64,000 nucleotides of DNA from Methanobacterium_C sp963845285. GTDB taxonomy: Archaea > Methanobacteriota > Methanobacteria > Methanobacteriales > Methanobacteriaceae. The stretch is taken from positions 37,184 through 101,183 of the forward strand of contig CAWJRO010000010.1 in assembly GCA_963845285.1 (NCBI GenBank), read 5' to 3'. A program made the position numbers and the translations under genes. The notes beneath the pieces are model-generated. The model saw nothing but the letters and a program-made list of their open reading frames with translations, was not told where the DNA came from and made no database searches. This document shows positions 53,116 through 62,500 of this stretch, in pieces. Each line of letters starts with the position of its first letter. Within the stretch, counting starts at the first letter, position 1.

Positions 53116-53802
53116 TCACCATTTATAGTAATTCCTGTAGCAAAGCCACCAGTCAAAGTTTTTATATTTTAAAGGGTTCTTTTTAACTGTTTCAACATCA
53201 GCTGCAGGTGGAATAATCAATCCTTTTCCAATGAGCTCATTTTCAGGCCAGTTAGCCGGAATTGCAACTCCCTTCTCCTCAACTTGCTGGAATCCCTCAA
53301 CCATACGGATGATTTCATCTATGTTCCTTCCGAGTTCTTGAGGATAATAAAGTATTGCCCTTATTACTCCTTCAGGATCAACTATAAATACGGCCCGAAC
53401 AGTATTTGTGGCTTTTGCAGGGTGTATAAGTCCTAATTGTTCTGCTACTCTACCTGTATCCGCAATTACTGGAAATTCTATTTCAATATCCAGATTATCT
53501 TTTATCCATTCTATCCATTTGAGGTGTGAGAAAACCTGATCAACACTCAACCCTATTAACTCACAGTTAAGTTCTTTGAACTTATCATACCTTTTCTGGA
53601 ACGCATAAAATTCCGTTGTGCATACAGGTGTGAAATCAGCAGGATGGCTAAAAAATACAAACCATTTATCCTTAAATGCCTTTGGAAGCTTCATCATACC
53701 TTGCGTTGTTTGAACCTTCATTTTAGGGAATTTATCACCTATCAAAGGCATTCCCCTACCTTCTTTTTTCATACACTTTACTTCGTATACCTTTTCTCCC
53801 AT
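53116..53802 (-). CDS. peroxiredoxin (1-Cys/Prx6-like archaeal type)
   Basis: Reduces hydrogen peroxide and organic peroxides. The 228-residue protein has the peroxidatic Cys in HPADFTPVCTTEFYAFQ and a C-terminal domain (GVAIPANWPENELIGKGLII) with a further Cys near the end (WWLCYRNYY), as in archaeal Prx6-like enzymes. ATG 53802 follows GGAGGATCTGTT. The N terminus carries about 17 extra residues (MGEKVYEVKCMKKEGRG) before the usual start; the ATG of MPLIGDKFP is an alternative. Confidence 0.93.
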   Translation of the reverse strand: MGEKVYEVKCMKKEGRGMPLIGDKFPKMKVQTTQGMMKLPKAFKDKWFVFFSHPADFTPVCTTEFYAFQKRYDKFKELNCELIGLSVDQVFSHLKWIEWIKDNLDIEIEFPVIADTGRVAEQLGLIHPAKATNTVRAVFIVDPEGVIRAILYYPQELGRNIDEIIRMVEGFQQVEEKGVAIPANWPENELIGKGLIIPPAADVETVKKNPLKYKNFDWWLCYRNYYKW

Positions 53803-54033
53803 AACAGATCCTCCGTAGATAACCTCGTTATTCTTGTGTTTAATATAATAATGTTCATCTGTATTATTTATTTCGATTTTAACCTTTCCTCAAATCCCAA
53901 TTATTAATACATTAATAAAAATTGGAAAAATATAATATAAGATCACTTAATTTCCATTAATTTATCAAAAACATTACAAACAATTTTTAAAATTTATTAG
54001 AAAAATATCTAAAAATTAAAAGAAATATTCCAT

Positions 54034-54140
54034 GAGGCTGTCTCATAGTTCAAAATTTGCAAAAAAATAAGAGTAAATAGAGCTTTAAATTCCAAAATAA
54101 TGAAAATTATATGAGTAAAAAATAATCATGAGACAACTTT
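54034..54140 (+). mobile_element. MITE copy 9 (right end altered)
   Basis: Starts GAGGCTGTCTCATAGTTC and runs to ATCATGAGACAACTTT. TCCAT flanks both ends. It lies between peroxiredoxin and ferritin. Confidence 0.85.
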
Positions 54141-54195
54141 TCCATTTTAAAAAAAGATTAAAAAAATGTAACAAATAAAGAAAAATAATATTAAA

Positions 54196-54705
54196 TCATT
54201 TTATCTGTGTTGGAGGAGTGAAAACTCTTTTTGCAAGTTCACTGTCAAGCATGAACATTCCACCAGGAGCATCACCCATTAATTTAATTTTCTGAAGCAC
54301 TCCACTTGATGATTCCTCCTCTTCAACCTGTTCAGCAACATACCACTGCAAGAAATTGTTGGTGGCATGGTCTGAGAGGGCCACAGCAAGGTTAACAAGC
54401 TGGTTTATGAGACCTGTAACCATTTTTTCATGTTCATATACATGTTCAAAAACTGCCAGTATAGAATCCCAATCATGTGGTGGCGCATTTATCTGGGTTA
54501 AAGTAACCTTTCCACCCCTCTGTGCTATGTAATCATAGAACTTCGTTGCATGGGCAAGCTCTTCTTGAACCTGGACTCTCATCCAGTTAGCAAAACCCTT
54601 CAGATCCTTTGAATGAAAGTATGATTCCATAGAAAGGTAGAGATATGCGGAATAAAGTTCTGCATTGAGTTGGCTATTTAAAGCATCCTGCATTTTTTCA
54701 TCCAT
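54196..54705 (-). CDS. ferritin
   Basis: Iron-storage protein of 169 residues (four-helix bundle). Ferroxidase ligands lie in NAELYSAYLYLSMESYF, VQVQEELAHATKFYDYI and LQWYVAEQVEEEESS, typical of bacterial-type FtnA. The ATG follows GGAGGTATAATTA. It limits free iron and so limits Fenton chemistry, consistent with its neighbours. Confidence 0.94.
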   Translation of the reverse strand: MDEKMQDALNSQLNAELYSAYLYLSMESYFHSKDLKGFANWMRVQVQEELAHATKFYDYIAQRGGKVTLTQINAPPHDWDSILAVFEHVYEHEKMVTGLINQLVNLAVALSDHATNNFLQWYVAEQVEEEESSSGVLQKIKLMGDAPGGMFMLDSELAKRVFTPPTQIK

Positions 54706-54799
54706 TAATTATACCTCCTTTAAAGACATTTTTTAAACAATTTAATCCTCTTAAAACCTTAAAAAAATTAATTTTTGAAAATCAATTACATTTTAAGTA

Positions 54800-54961
54800 T
54801 TAATCTAACTCTTCAAATTTGTTTTTACCTACTCCACATAAAGGACAGCACCACTCATCTGGAAGTTCCTCAAAGGGTGTACCAGCTTCAATTCCAGAAT
54901 TTGGGTCGCCCTCGTCAGGGTCATAGACATATCCACAAATTGTGCATATAAATTTTTTCAT
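54800..54961 (-). CDS. rubredoxin
   Basis: A 53-residue rubredoxin: FICTICGYVYDPDEGDP and WCCPLCGVGKNKFEEL provide the four iron ligands, with an extra Cys before the second pair. ATG 54961 follows GGGAGGATTAAT. It lies 15 bp from the next rubredoxin gene, clearly in one operon. Confidence 0.93.
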   Translation of the reverse strand: MKKFICTICGYVYDPDEGDPNSGIEAGTPFEELPDEWCCPLCGVGKNKFEELD

Positions 54962-54976
54962 ATTAATCCTCCCGGT

Positions 54977-55138
54977 CTAATTTATAGAAATGAACCTATT
55001 CTTACCTGCCCCACACTGTGGGCAATGCCAATCATCAGGCAGATCTTCAAAAGAAGTACCTGGTTTTGTTTCTCTTCTGGGTTCGCCCACTTCAGGGTCA
55101 TAGATGTATCCACAGACCTTGCACTTATACCTTTTCAT
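54977..55138 (-). CDS. rubredoxin
   Basis: A second 53-residue rubredoxin, YKCKVCGYIYDPEVGEP and WHCPQCGAGKNRF. It is the upstream gene of the tandem pair and more like the one at 52084 than its neighbour, so the three arose by more than one duplication. ATG 55138 follows ATGGAATGAAG, a modest site. Confidence 0.92.
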   Translation of the reverse strand: MKRYKCKVCGYIYDPEVGEPRRETKPGTSFEDLPDDWHCPQCGAGKNRFISIN

Positions 55139-55290
55139 CTTCATTCCATTAGCCCCTGCTTAATTTGTAGAACAATTTCTCAAATAATCTTTTTGAAACC
55201 TAATTCCTATTTTTAAATTACAGGTCTTGTCCTATAATAACTTAGTACGTTTGATTTAATATTTTTTTGTTTTAAAAGAATGTTCATTTT

Positions 55291-55420
55291 TGTTTTTTGT
55301 GCATTTTTTGCACCATAAATTTAGTGCAAAGATTCTTGCAAATTAAGATTCAGACATAGTTGGTGTGTTAAATCAATTTAACTTTCAACGAGATGTATGG
55401 ACAAAGTTTTGGCACTGATT
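55291..55420 (-). repeat. dispersed repeat D, copy 2 (inverted)
   Basis: Reverse complement of 11245-11374. GTGCATTTTTTGCAC forms a perfect 5-bp hairpin. Shared landmarks are ATTCAGACATA, AACTTTCAAC and TGCACCATAAATTTAGTGCA. Confidence 0.7.
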
Positions 55421-55460
55421 TTGGGATAAGAGAGATTTAAAGCACTTTTTTTTATTTTAA

Positions 55461-55566
55461 GAGGTTGTCTCATGATGACTTTTGACACATGTAATTTTGC
55501 TTATTTTGGAATTTAAAACTTTATTTGTACTTATTTTTTGTAAATTTTGAACTATGAGACATTCTC
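55461..55566 (-). mobile_element. MITE copy 10 (one end decayed)
   Basis: Starts GAGGTTGTCTCATGATGAC and ends ACTATGAGACATTCTC. Inverted relative to most copies. No clear target duplication. Confidence 0.8.
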
Positions 55567-55691
55567 TCTAAATAATAATTGGAGTTCATTATTGTTAAGA
55601 ACTATTTAAAAAAACGATTTTAACAGAATGAAAAATATGAACTGTTTTAATGTCAATTAAAGAAAAATAAAAAAATTATGAATAATACGAG

Positions 55692-56123
55692 TTAATGCAC
55701 CAATTCCCAAGGTTCTATACCTCCTTCAACAACCTTAAAAATAGGATTAATTAATGGAAAATCTAGTTTTTCAAGCTCCAAATATCTTGCATGATCCCTA
55801 ACTGCCAATTTCTTTTTAAGGTGTTTAAATTCGTATGAAACCTGTCCAGTGGTCACTTCAATCTTGCAATCTGTGAATTTATCCCCAATTTTATCCCTAT
55901 TAAATTTGTAACCCCTTAATTGTGATTCTCTGTAAACATTCTGGAGATAGTTATCGATAGCAACTACAGGATCTGGCTGGTTTTTGAACCTCTCAAGCTG
56001 AGGATGATTCCTGTAACCATGGGTTTCACCTTTAAGCACAGCTCTTGCAAGTAATCCCTCTCTCCAAAGGGCAACTAAACCCTTACAATCAAGGTACTTT
56101 GGATGAAGACTCCACAACCTCAT
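55692..56123 (-). CDS. pyrimidine dimer DNA glycosylase family protein
   Basis: A 143-residue protein of the T4 endonuclease V-like Pyr_excise family, predicted to excise UV-induced pyrimidine dimers. The N terminus MRLWSLHPKYLDCKGLVALW and then HGYRNHPQLERF match that family. The rest (SYEFKHLKKKLAVRDHARYL, GGIEPWELVH) is less diagnostic. ATG 56123 follows AAGGAGATTTTT. It is placed between redox and stress genes. Confidence 0.78.
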   Translation of the reverse strand: MRLWSLHPKYLDCKGLVALWREGLLARAVLKGETHGYRNHPQLERFKNQPDPVVAIDNYLQNVYRESQLRGYKFNRDKIGDKFTDCKIEVTTGQVSYEFKHLKKKLAVRDHARYLELEKLDFPLINPIFKVVEGGIEPWELVH

Positions 56124-56220
56124 AAAAATCTCCTTTTACCATTTAATAGTTTACAAATAAATTTACAAAAAAAATTAAGAATAAAAGATATAAACAAAAA
56201 TTTATAAAAACTTTTATTTT

Positions 56221-56327
56221 GAGGCTGTCTCATAATTACTTTTAACATATATAATTTTGCCTATTTTTGGATCTAAAGCTTTATTTATCCTTATTTTTTT
56301 GCAAATTCTGAACTATGGGACAGCATC
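56221..56327 (-). mobile_element. MITE copy 11 (107 bp)
   Basis: Starts GAGGCTGTCTCATAATTAC and ends CTATGGGACAGCATC. Inverted relative to most copies. One end has a C-to-A change and no clear target duplication. Confidence 0.85.
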
Positions 56328-56378
56328 TTCTATAAAAAAAATTATAAATATGGTTATAAATTAAAGAACCCAATAAAC

Positions 56379-56780
56379 TTAAGATTCTCTTAAAAGTAAT
56401 ACAGGGACTTTAACGGTCTTTAATGTGCTTTCAGCCACACTACCCATGATCAATTTCTCAAGACCTGTTTTTCCATGGGTACCAATAACAATGATTTCCG
56501 CTCCAACCTTTTCAGCTATTTTTTTCATGTCCCGGGTAGGATTTCCCACTATGAGAACTTCATCGACTTTCACATCATTCTTTTCCCCTTTTTCCCGTAC
56601 GTTCTTCAATATGGTTTTTCCTTCTTCTTCAAGAACCTCAAATGGATATATAAGTTTATCATCAATTATATGAACTGCCACAATATTTGAATCAAATTTT
56701 TTTGCCATTTCAATTGCAACATCTTCTGCTTTTCCTGCAAATTCTGAGCCATCAGTTGGAACCATTATACTTTTAAACAT
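56379..56780 (-). CDS. universal stress protein (UspA family)
   Basis: A 133-residue single UspA domain: FKSIMVPTDGSEFAGKAED at the start, then VGNPTRDMKKIAEK and the ATP-binding segment IGTHGKTGLEKLIMGSVAES. ATG 56780 follows GGAGTGATCAA; an in-frame start at 56807 is less likely. It lies 19 bp after the flavin reductase gene, probably in the same transcript. Confidence 0.92.
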   Translation of the reverse strand: MFKSIMVPTDGSEFAGKAEDVAIEMAKKFDSNIVAVHIIDDKLIYPFEVLEEEGKTILKNVREKGEKNDVKVDEVLIVGNPTRDMKKIAEKVGAEIIVIGTHGKTGLEKLIMGSVAESTLKTVKVPVLLLRES

Positions 56781-56799
56781 TTGATCACTCCATTTTAAT

Positions 56800-57351
56800 T
56801 CATTCAACTTTCCTTAAATGATCACCAACAACGAAGTTTACACCACCCAGATGTAAAACAGGTTTTACATTTTCCACATCAAGAAGACCATCCTTTAGAG
56901 CTTTAGAATCAGTGTCAACATGTACAGCTTCACCAACTACAAGTTTATGATCTCCTAATTCTATGATCTCATGTACTTTGCACTCAATATGAGCAATGCA
57001 TTCAGCTATTTTAGGAGGTGCAACTTTTGAGGATTTTATCTGGGTTAAATCAGCTTTTTCTATCTCGTTCACACCGTAAGAAAATTTTTCACCTGTAATC
57101 CATAGCTTCTCAAGAATTGCCTCGTTCGGTATGTTCACAACAAATTCACCTGTTTCTTCTACGTTTTTATAGGTGTGGTGGCTTGGTGCCGATGCAAATG
57201 CAACAAGAGGAGGTTTTGTGGAAACTGGCATTGTAAAGGAGAATGGAGCCGCGTTCACTTCTCCTTTAGAGTTTCTTGTTGTCACTATTATGGCTGGCCT
57301 GGGTGCCAGTACCTTGTAAGCATTTTCAACTTCAAGATCAGTGAAACTCAT
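56800..57351 (-). CDS. flavin reductase family protein (FMN-binding split barrel)
   Basis: A 183-residue flavoprotein of the flavin reductase-like family. It reads PRPAIIVTTRNSKGEVNAAP, then SFTMPVSTKPPLVAFASAPS and GEFVVNIPNEAIL, typical of the FMN-binding barrel. Its ATG follows the atwA stop with no gap; an AGGTG at the end of atwA is the ribosome binding site. The redox partner is unknown. Confidence 0.9.
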   Translation of the reverse strand: MSFTDLEVENAYKVLAPRPAIIVTTRNSKGEVNAAPFSFTMPVSTKPPLVAFASAPSHHTYKNVEETGEFVVNIPNEAILEKLWITGEKFSYGVNEIEKADLTQIKSSKVAPPKIAECIAHIECKVHEIIELGDHKLVVGEAVHVDTDSKALKDGLLDVENVKPVLHLGGVNFVVGDHLRKVE

Positions 57352-59085
57352 TTAAACACCTGCCATCTGCTTTTTAACATCATCAAAATCTTTAAGGTAA
57401 TCTGCATGACACCTTTCTATGAATGTATCGCAGAGTTTGTGAGGATTTCCATCCATGACAAGATTTCCATCTTCCATCATGATTGCTCGGGTTGTAACTT
57501 CCTCAATGAAATCAACATGATGGCTTACCATCAATATGGTTGTGTTAAACTTTTTGTTTATCTTTTTAAGTGAATTTGAAACTATTCGAAGTGTTATGGG
57601 GTCCAGATCTCCAAATGGTTCATCCAGTACTAAAACTTCAGGCTGTGATGCTAAAACCAGGGCAAGGGTAGCTCTAACCTTTTGTCCTCCTGATAACTCA
57701 TATGATCTCCTATCAAGAATTTTCATAGATAAATCCAGGGCTTCAAATATTGGTTCAGCGTATTTCTTAACCTCTGTATCTGGGAAACTTGGGAACAGTT
57801 CTTTAAGGATATCAGATGAGAGACCTATTTTCTCAAGCTGATGTTTTGCTTCAGTTTCAGGAAGGTCTGTAAGCTGGTATAATATGTCCAGAACTTTCTC
57901 ACTTATTCCAAGTTCTTCAGCTTTCTTTTTAGCTTCTCCAACCACATTTTCCCCCTTAATACCAAGTCTTGAGGCTATTTGACTTCTGATGGTTGCATAG
58001 TGCACAAGGGAAAATTCCTGGTGCATGAATCCCATTTCACGCCTTACACCCATCCTCATGATTCCAGGTTGGTGCATGTCCACCCATTCATTGTTCATTT
58101 TGAATTGAACACTCCCTGCATCTGGAAAATCAATTCCTGCAATCATTCGAAGTAAAACAGTTTTTCCAGCACCACTAGGACCTATAAGAGATATTATCTC
58201 ACCTTTTTTGACGTCAAAATTAATATTTTCAACTTCAAGAACATTTCCTCCCTTAATAAGGAAGAATTTCTTCTCTAAATCATTTACTTTTATTACAGAT
58301 TCGCCCACATCTGCTGGATCTCGGGAAGGTTCTGGTAAATCCATTCCTTTAACAAATTCCTGAATTATATCCTCTGGAGAACCTTCATCAATTATTTTTC
58401 CATCTTCCATGAGTATTAGACGGTCTGAAAGATATTTGTGAACCTCTGGAAGATGTGATACCACGATAACGGTGACACCCAGCTTTTCGTTGATGCTTTT
58501 TATTGCATCGAGTATTTCCTGTTTGGTTCTTGGACACGACATTGTTGCAGGTTCGTCAAGAAGCATTACTTCAGGTTTTTTTGCAAGCTGCCTTGCCATT
58601 ATCAGCCTCTGTTTTTCTCCACCACTTAAAACCGGGGCAAAATGGTAAGCTTTATGACCAAGTCCCACAACATTAAGTATTTCCAATGCTTCAGTCTCAA
58701 ATTCATCAAAAGCATATTCAAAGTTGGTTTGTGCCTCATCACCGTATTTTGCACCGTATAATTTTCTTACAACATTTTGTATGGCTGTTTCAGGCCACAA
58801 ACCAAAGGACCTCTGGAGGTGTATCGCAGTTGCATGGCGGAGTTTTCTGGAGTAATAAGGTGTTGAATCGTATGAAACTTTCACACCATCCATAATTATA
58901 TCCCCACTGTCAAAAGATTCCACACCCCTTAAAATTCGCAGCAATGTGGTCTTTCCAGACCCGCTCATTCCAATAATTCCAACGATCTCTCCTTTTTTCA
59001 CATTAAAATTTATATCATCCAAAGCCTTGATCTCTGCACCATCTTTCATTTTATAAGTTTTAGACACGTTTTCAACACTTATCAT
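57352..59085 (-). CDS. atwA: methyl-coenzyme M reductase system component A2
   Basis: An ATPase needed to activate methyl-coenzyme M reductase, the final enzyme of methanogenesis. The 577-residue protein has two ABC domains: Walker A GIIGMSGSGKTTLLRILRG and LIGPSGAGKTVLLRMI, signature LSGGEKQRLIMARQLA and LSGGQKVRATLALVLA, and Walker B VMLLDEPATMS and VLVLDEPFGDLDP. No membrane segments, so it is not a transporter. First gene of the atwA-flavin reductase-uspA run. Confidence 0.95.
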   Translation of the reverse strand: MISVENVSKTYKMKDGAEIKALDDINFNVKKGEIVGIIGMSGSGKTTLLRILRGVESFDSGDIIMDGVKVSYDSTPYYSRKLRHATAIHLQRSFGLWPETAIQNVVRKLYGAKYGDEAQTNFEYAFDEFETEALEILNVVGLGHKAYHFAPVLSGGEKQRLIMARQLAKKPEVMLLDEPATMSCPRTKQEILDAIKSINEKLGVTVIVVSHLPEVHKYLSDRLILMEDGKIIDEGSPEDIIQEFVKGMDLPEPSRDPADVGESVIKVNDLEKKFFLIKGGNVLEVENINFDVKKGEIISLIGPSGAGKTVLLRMIAGIDFPDAGSVQFKMNNEWVDMHQPGIMRMGVRREMGFMHQEFSLVHYATIRSQIASRLGIKGENVVGEAKKKAEELGISEKVLDILYQLTDLPETEAKHQLEKIGLSSDILKELFPSFPDTEVKKYAEPIFEALDLSMKILDRRSYELSGGQKVRATLALVLASQPEVLVLDEPFGDLDPITLRIVSNSLKKINKKFNTTILMVSHHVDFIEEVTTRAIMMEDGNLVMDGNPHKLCDTFIERCHADYLKDFDDVKKQMAGV

Positions 59086-59581
59086 TGAGTACCACCGTTG
59101 ATCTTAAAAATATAAAGCTTTATTATCTTGATTTATGTTTAATGAATTACTCTGATCTTTCATAATATTTTGCTAATCATTTAATAGATTTTCTATGTCA
59201 AGGTTAATAAAATATGTTTTTCAGGGAATTCATAATGATAAACAGCATGAAATAAAATTTTAAAATGAATTATTAACGCTTAAAATATTCTAAATTAAAA
59301 ATTCAATCCACAAAACTTATTTCTTTAAAGTTTAACATGAAAAGTAAGTTCGAATATTAAATTAATACCTGAAAAATTATCTCATGATCTTTTTATAATT
59401 TTTAATTTCATATGATGTAAACCTAAAACCCTATACACGCTTCTCATACATTTATAATCAACTTAAAAATCATATTATCTCTTTTTTTTGGAATAGATGA
59501 ACTTCGTAATATAAAAAAGAACTAAATTAAAATTTGTAATATTTGGTCTTAAAAAAAATAAAAAAAGGGAATTTTGGGGGT
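59086..59581. other. AT-rich intergenic region
   Basis: About 500 bp between the 3' end of the adhesin gene and the start of atwA. No gene or repeat was recognised; the atwA promoter should lie here. Confidence 0.55.
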
Positions 59582-62500
59582 TTATTTTTTACGTGGTGTT
59601 AATATTCCGCCAAGAACTGCTAGAATTGCTAGTATTAATCCTGCTATGGGGACACCTGTATTTTGCATGGCTATTTCTGTTTGTGTTGCTGCGTTAACTG
59701 CGTTCACAGATTTATTTCCTGTTGAAACACCCGCCTCATTAATACCTCTACCTTCATTACCTCCATTACCACCATGGTTTTGTGGTTTTACTTCAATGGT
59801 TAATGTTGTTGAGTTATTGTTTTGGTTGTACTCGTTTTGAGCTATTTTGGCAATGTTAGTCACACTTGTTCCGGCTAATGAATTTGTAGGTGTAACAAAT
59901 AGTTTTAATGTTGCACTGGCACCGTTAACAAGGGTTCCAACATCCCATAATCCTGTAACACTGTTGTAGGTACCCTGGCTTGCTGTGTAACCGTTAAAGA
60001 TTAAACCAGCTGGTATGATATCAGTCACCTGAACACCAGTCGCCGTATCTGGACCATTATTCTTTACTGTTACGGTGTAATTGAACTGCTGCCCCACATT
60101 AGGATTATTATTGCTTGTGGTTTTGGTTAACTTTACATTGGCCTCAGGCACATGTACGGTTGCATTGACGGTTTGACCTGTGTTTACTAGCGTTGCATTA
60201 TTAGTCACAGTTCTTCCGGCTAATGAATCCGTAGGGGTAACAAATAGTTTTAATGTTGCACTGGCACCGTTAACAAGGGTTCCAATATTCCATAATCCTG
60301 TAACACTGTTGTAGGTACCTTGGGTTGCTGTGTAACTGTTAAAGATTAAACCAGCAGGTATGATATCAGTCACCTGAACACCATTAACAGTACTTGAACC
60401 ATTATTCGTTACTGTTACGGTGTAATTGAACTGCTGACCTACATTAGGTGCACTGTTGCTTGCGGTTTTGTTTAACGTTACATTAGGCACATGAGGCACA
60501 ACTACAGTTGCACTGGCTATCTGACCAGGTGATGTTGCGGTGTTAATTACACTTGTACCAGCTATAGGTGCTGTAGGAGTAACAAACAGCAATAATGTTG
60601 CACTGGTACCACTATCTAAAGTTCCAACATCCCATATTCCAGTAACACTGTTGTAGGTACCTTGGGTTGCTGTGTAACTGTTAAATGTTAAACCAGCAGG
60701 TATGACATCAGTCACCTGAACACCCGTAGCAGTACTTGAACCATTGTTAGTCGCAGTTATGGTGTAACTGAACTGTTGACCCACATTAGGTAAGCTATTG
60801 CTGGTGGTTTTGGTTAATGTTACATTAGACACAGCTTTGGGCACAGCTACAGTTGCGCTGGCTATCTGGCCGGGTGTTGTTGCGGTGTTAATTACACTTG
60901 TACCAGCTACAGAAGCTGTAGGTGTAACAAACAACTGTAGTACTGCGCTAGCACCGTTAGTAATGGTTCCGACGTTCCATATTCCAGTAACACTGTTGTA
61001 AGTACCCTGGCTTGCTGTGTAACTGTTAAATGTTAAACCAGCAGGTATGACATCAGTCACCTGAACACCAGAAGCTTCAGCTGCACCATTATTACTTGCA
61101 ATTATGGTGTAACTGAACTGTTGACCCACATTAGGTAAGCTATTGCTGGTGGTTTTGGTTAATGTTACATTAGACACAGCTTTGGGCACAGCTACAGTTG
61201 CGCTGGCTATTTGACCTGGTATCGTTGCATTGTTAACTACGGTTGTACCAGCTACAGAAGCTGTAGGCGTAACAAACAATTGTAAAACTGCACTGGCACT
61301 ACTAGCAAGGGTTCCGACGTTCCATATTCCAGTAACACTGTTGTAGGTACCCTGGCTTGCTGTGTAACTGTTAAATGTTAAACCAGTAGGTATGACATCA
61401 GTCACCTGAACACCAGGAGCATCGGCTGCACCACTGTTAGTCGCGATTATAGTGTAGTAAAACTGCTGACCCACATTAGGTAAGCTATTACTGGCGGTTT
61501 TGGTTAATGTTACATTAGACACAGGTGTTGTAGGCACAAATACAGTTGCATTACCTGTTTGGTTTGTGTTTATTAGCGTTGCATTTTTAGTTACAGTTGT
61601 TCCGGCTACAGAAGCTGTAGGCGTAACAAACAATTGTAAAACTGCACTGGCACCACTAGCAAGGGTTCCGACGTTCCATATTTCAGTAGCATGGTTATAG
61701 GTACCTTGACTTGCTGTGTAACCATTAAATGTTAAACCAGCAGGTATACCATCAGTTACTTGAACATCGGTAGCGTTGTCTGGACCATTATTAGTCACAG
61801 TTATGGTGTAAATAAACGGTTGACCCACGTTAGGTGCACTGTTACTGGCGGTAACGACTATATTCATGCTGTAATTCAAAAAGTTTGATGTATCCACGGT
61901 TCCAACTACATCTCCAGGTGCTGGGCCAGTGACAAATCCCCACCAATTACGTGTAGCATCTACTGTTCCAGTATTATTTATGAAACTTACGGTTATTACG
62001 TTGCCGTTTTGGGTTAATACCTGATTATTGACGATGTCTCTACCTATTGTTGCGTGGTTGTCCACAAGTGCATTGTCAGTTGTTGTTGTTGCAGCATCAT
62101 TGTTTAATGTGGTACGTGTGAGTGTGTTGGTGGTTACAGTTGATGTTGCATCGTTGTAGATAGCTCCACCATTCAATGCAGTGTTGCCTGCTATTGTGTT
62201 AAACCTTGCTGTTATTGTTGCGTCATTATTTATGGTGTAGTCCGTGAATGTGCTGGTAGTTACAGATGTTCTTGCGCCGTTGTAAATAGCTCCACCATTT
62301 ATATTCGCAGTGTTACCTATTAAAACGCTGTTAGTTACTGTTACTGTTCCGCTATTAAGTGCTGTTGTACCTGTTGTGGCGGTTCCAGTAAGTGTGCTTT
62401 GAGCTGTATTTAAGGTTGCAAGGTTACTAATGGCTCCACCATTATTTGCAGTGTTACCCATAAATGTGCTGTCTGATATTGTCGCTGTTCCACCATTCTG

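Larger units (their letters stand above)
55139..55691. other. intergenic region with repeat D copy 2 and a MITE
   Basis: About 550 bp with no gene. It contains the dispersed repeat at 55291-55420 and the MITE at 55461-55566. Confidence 0.6.
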
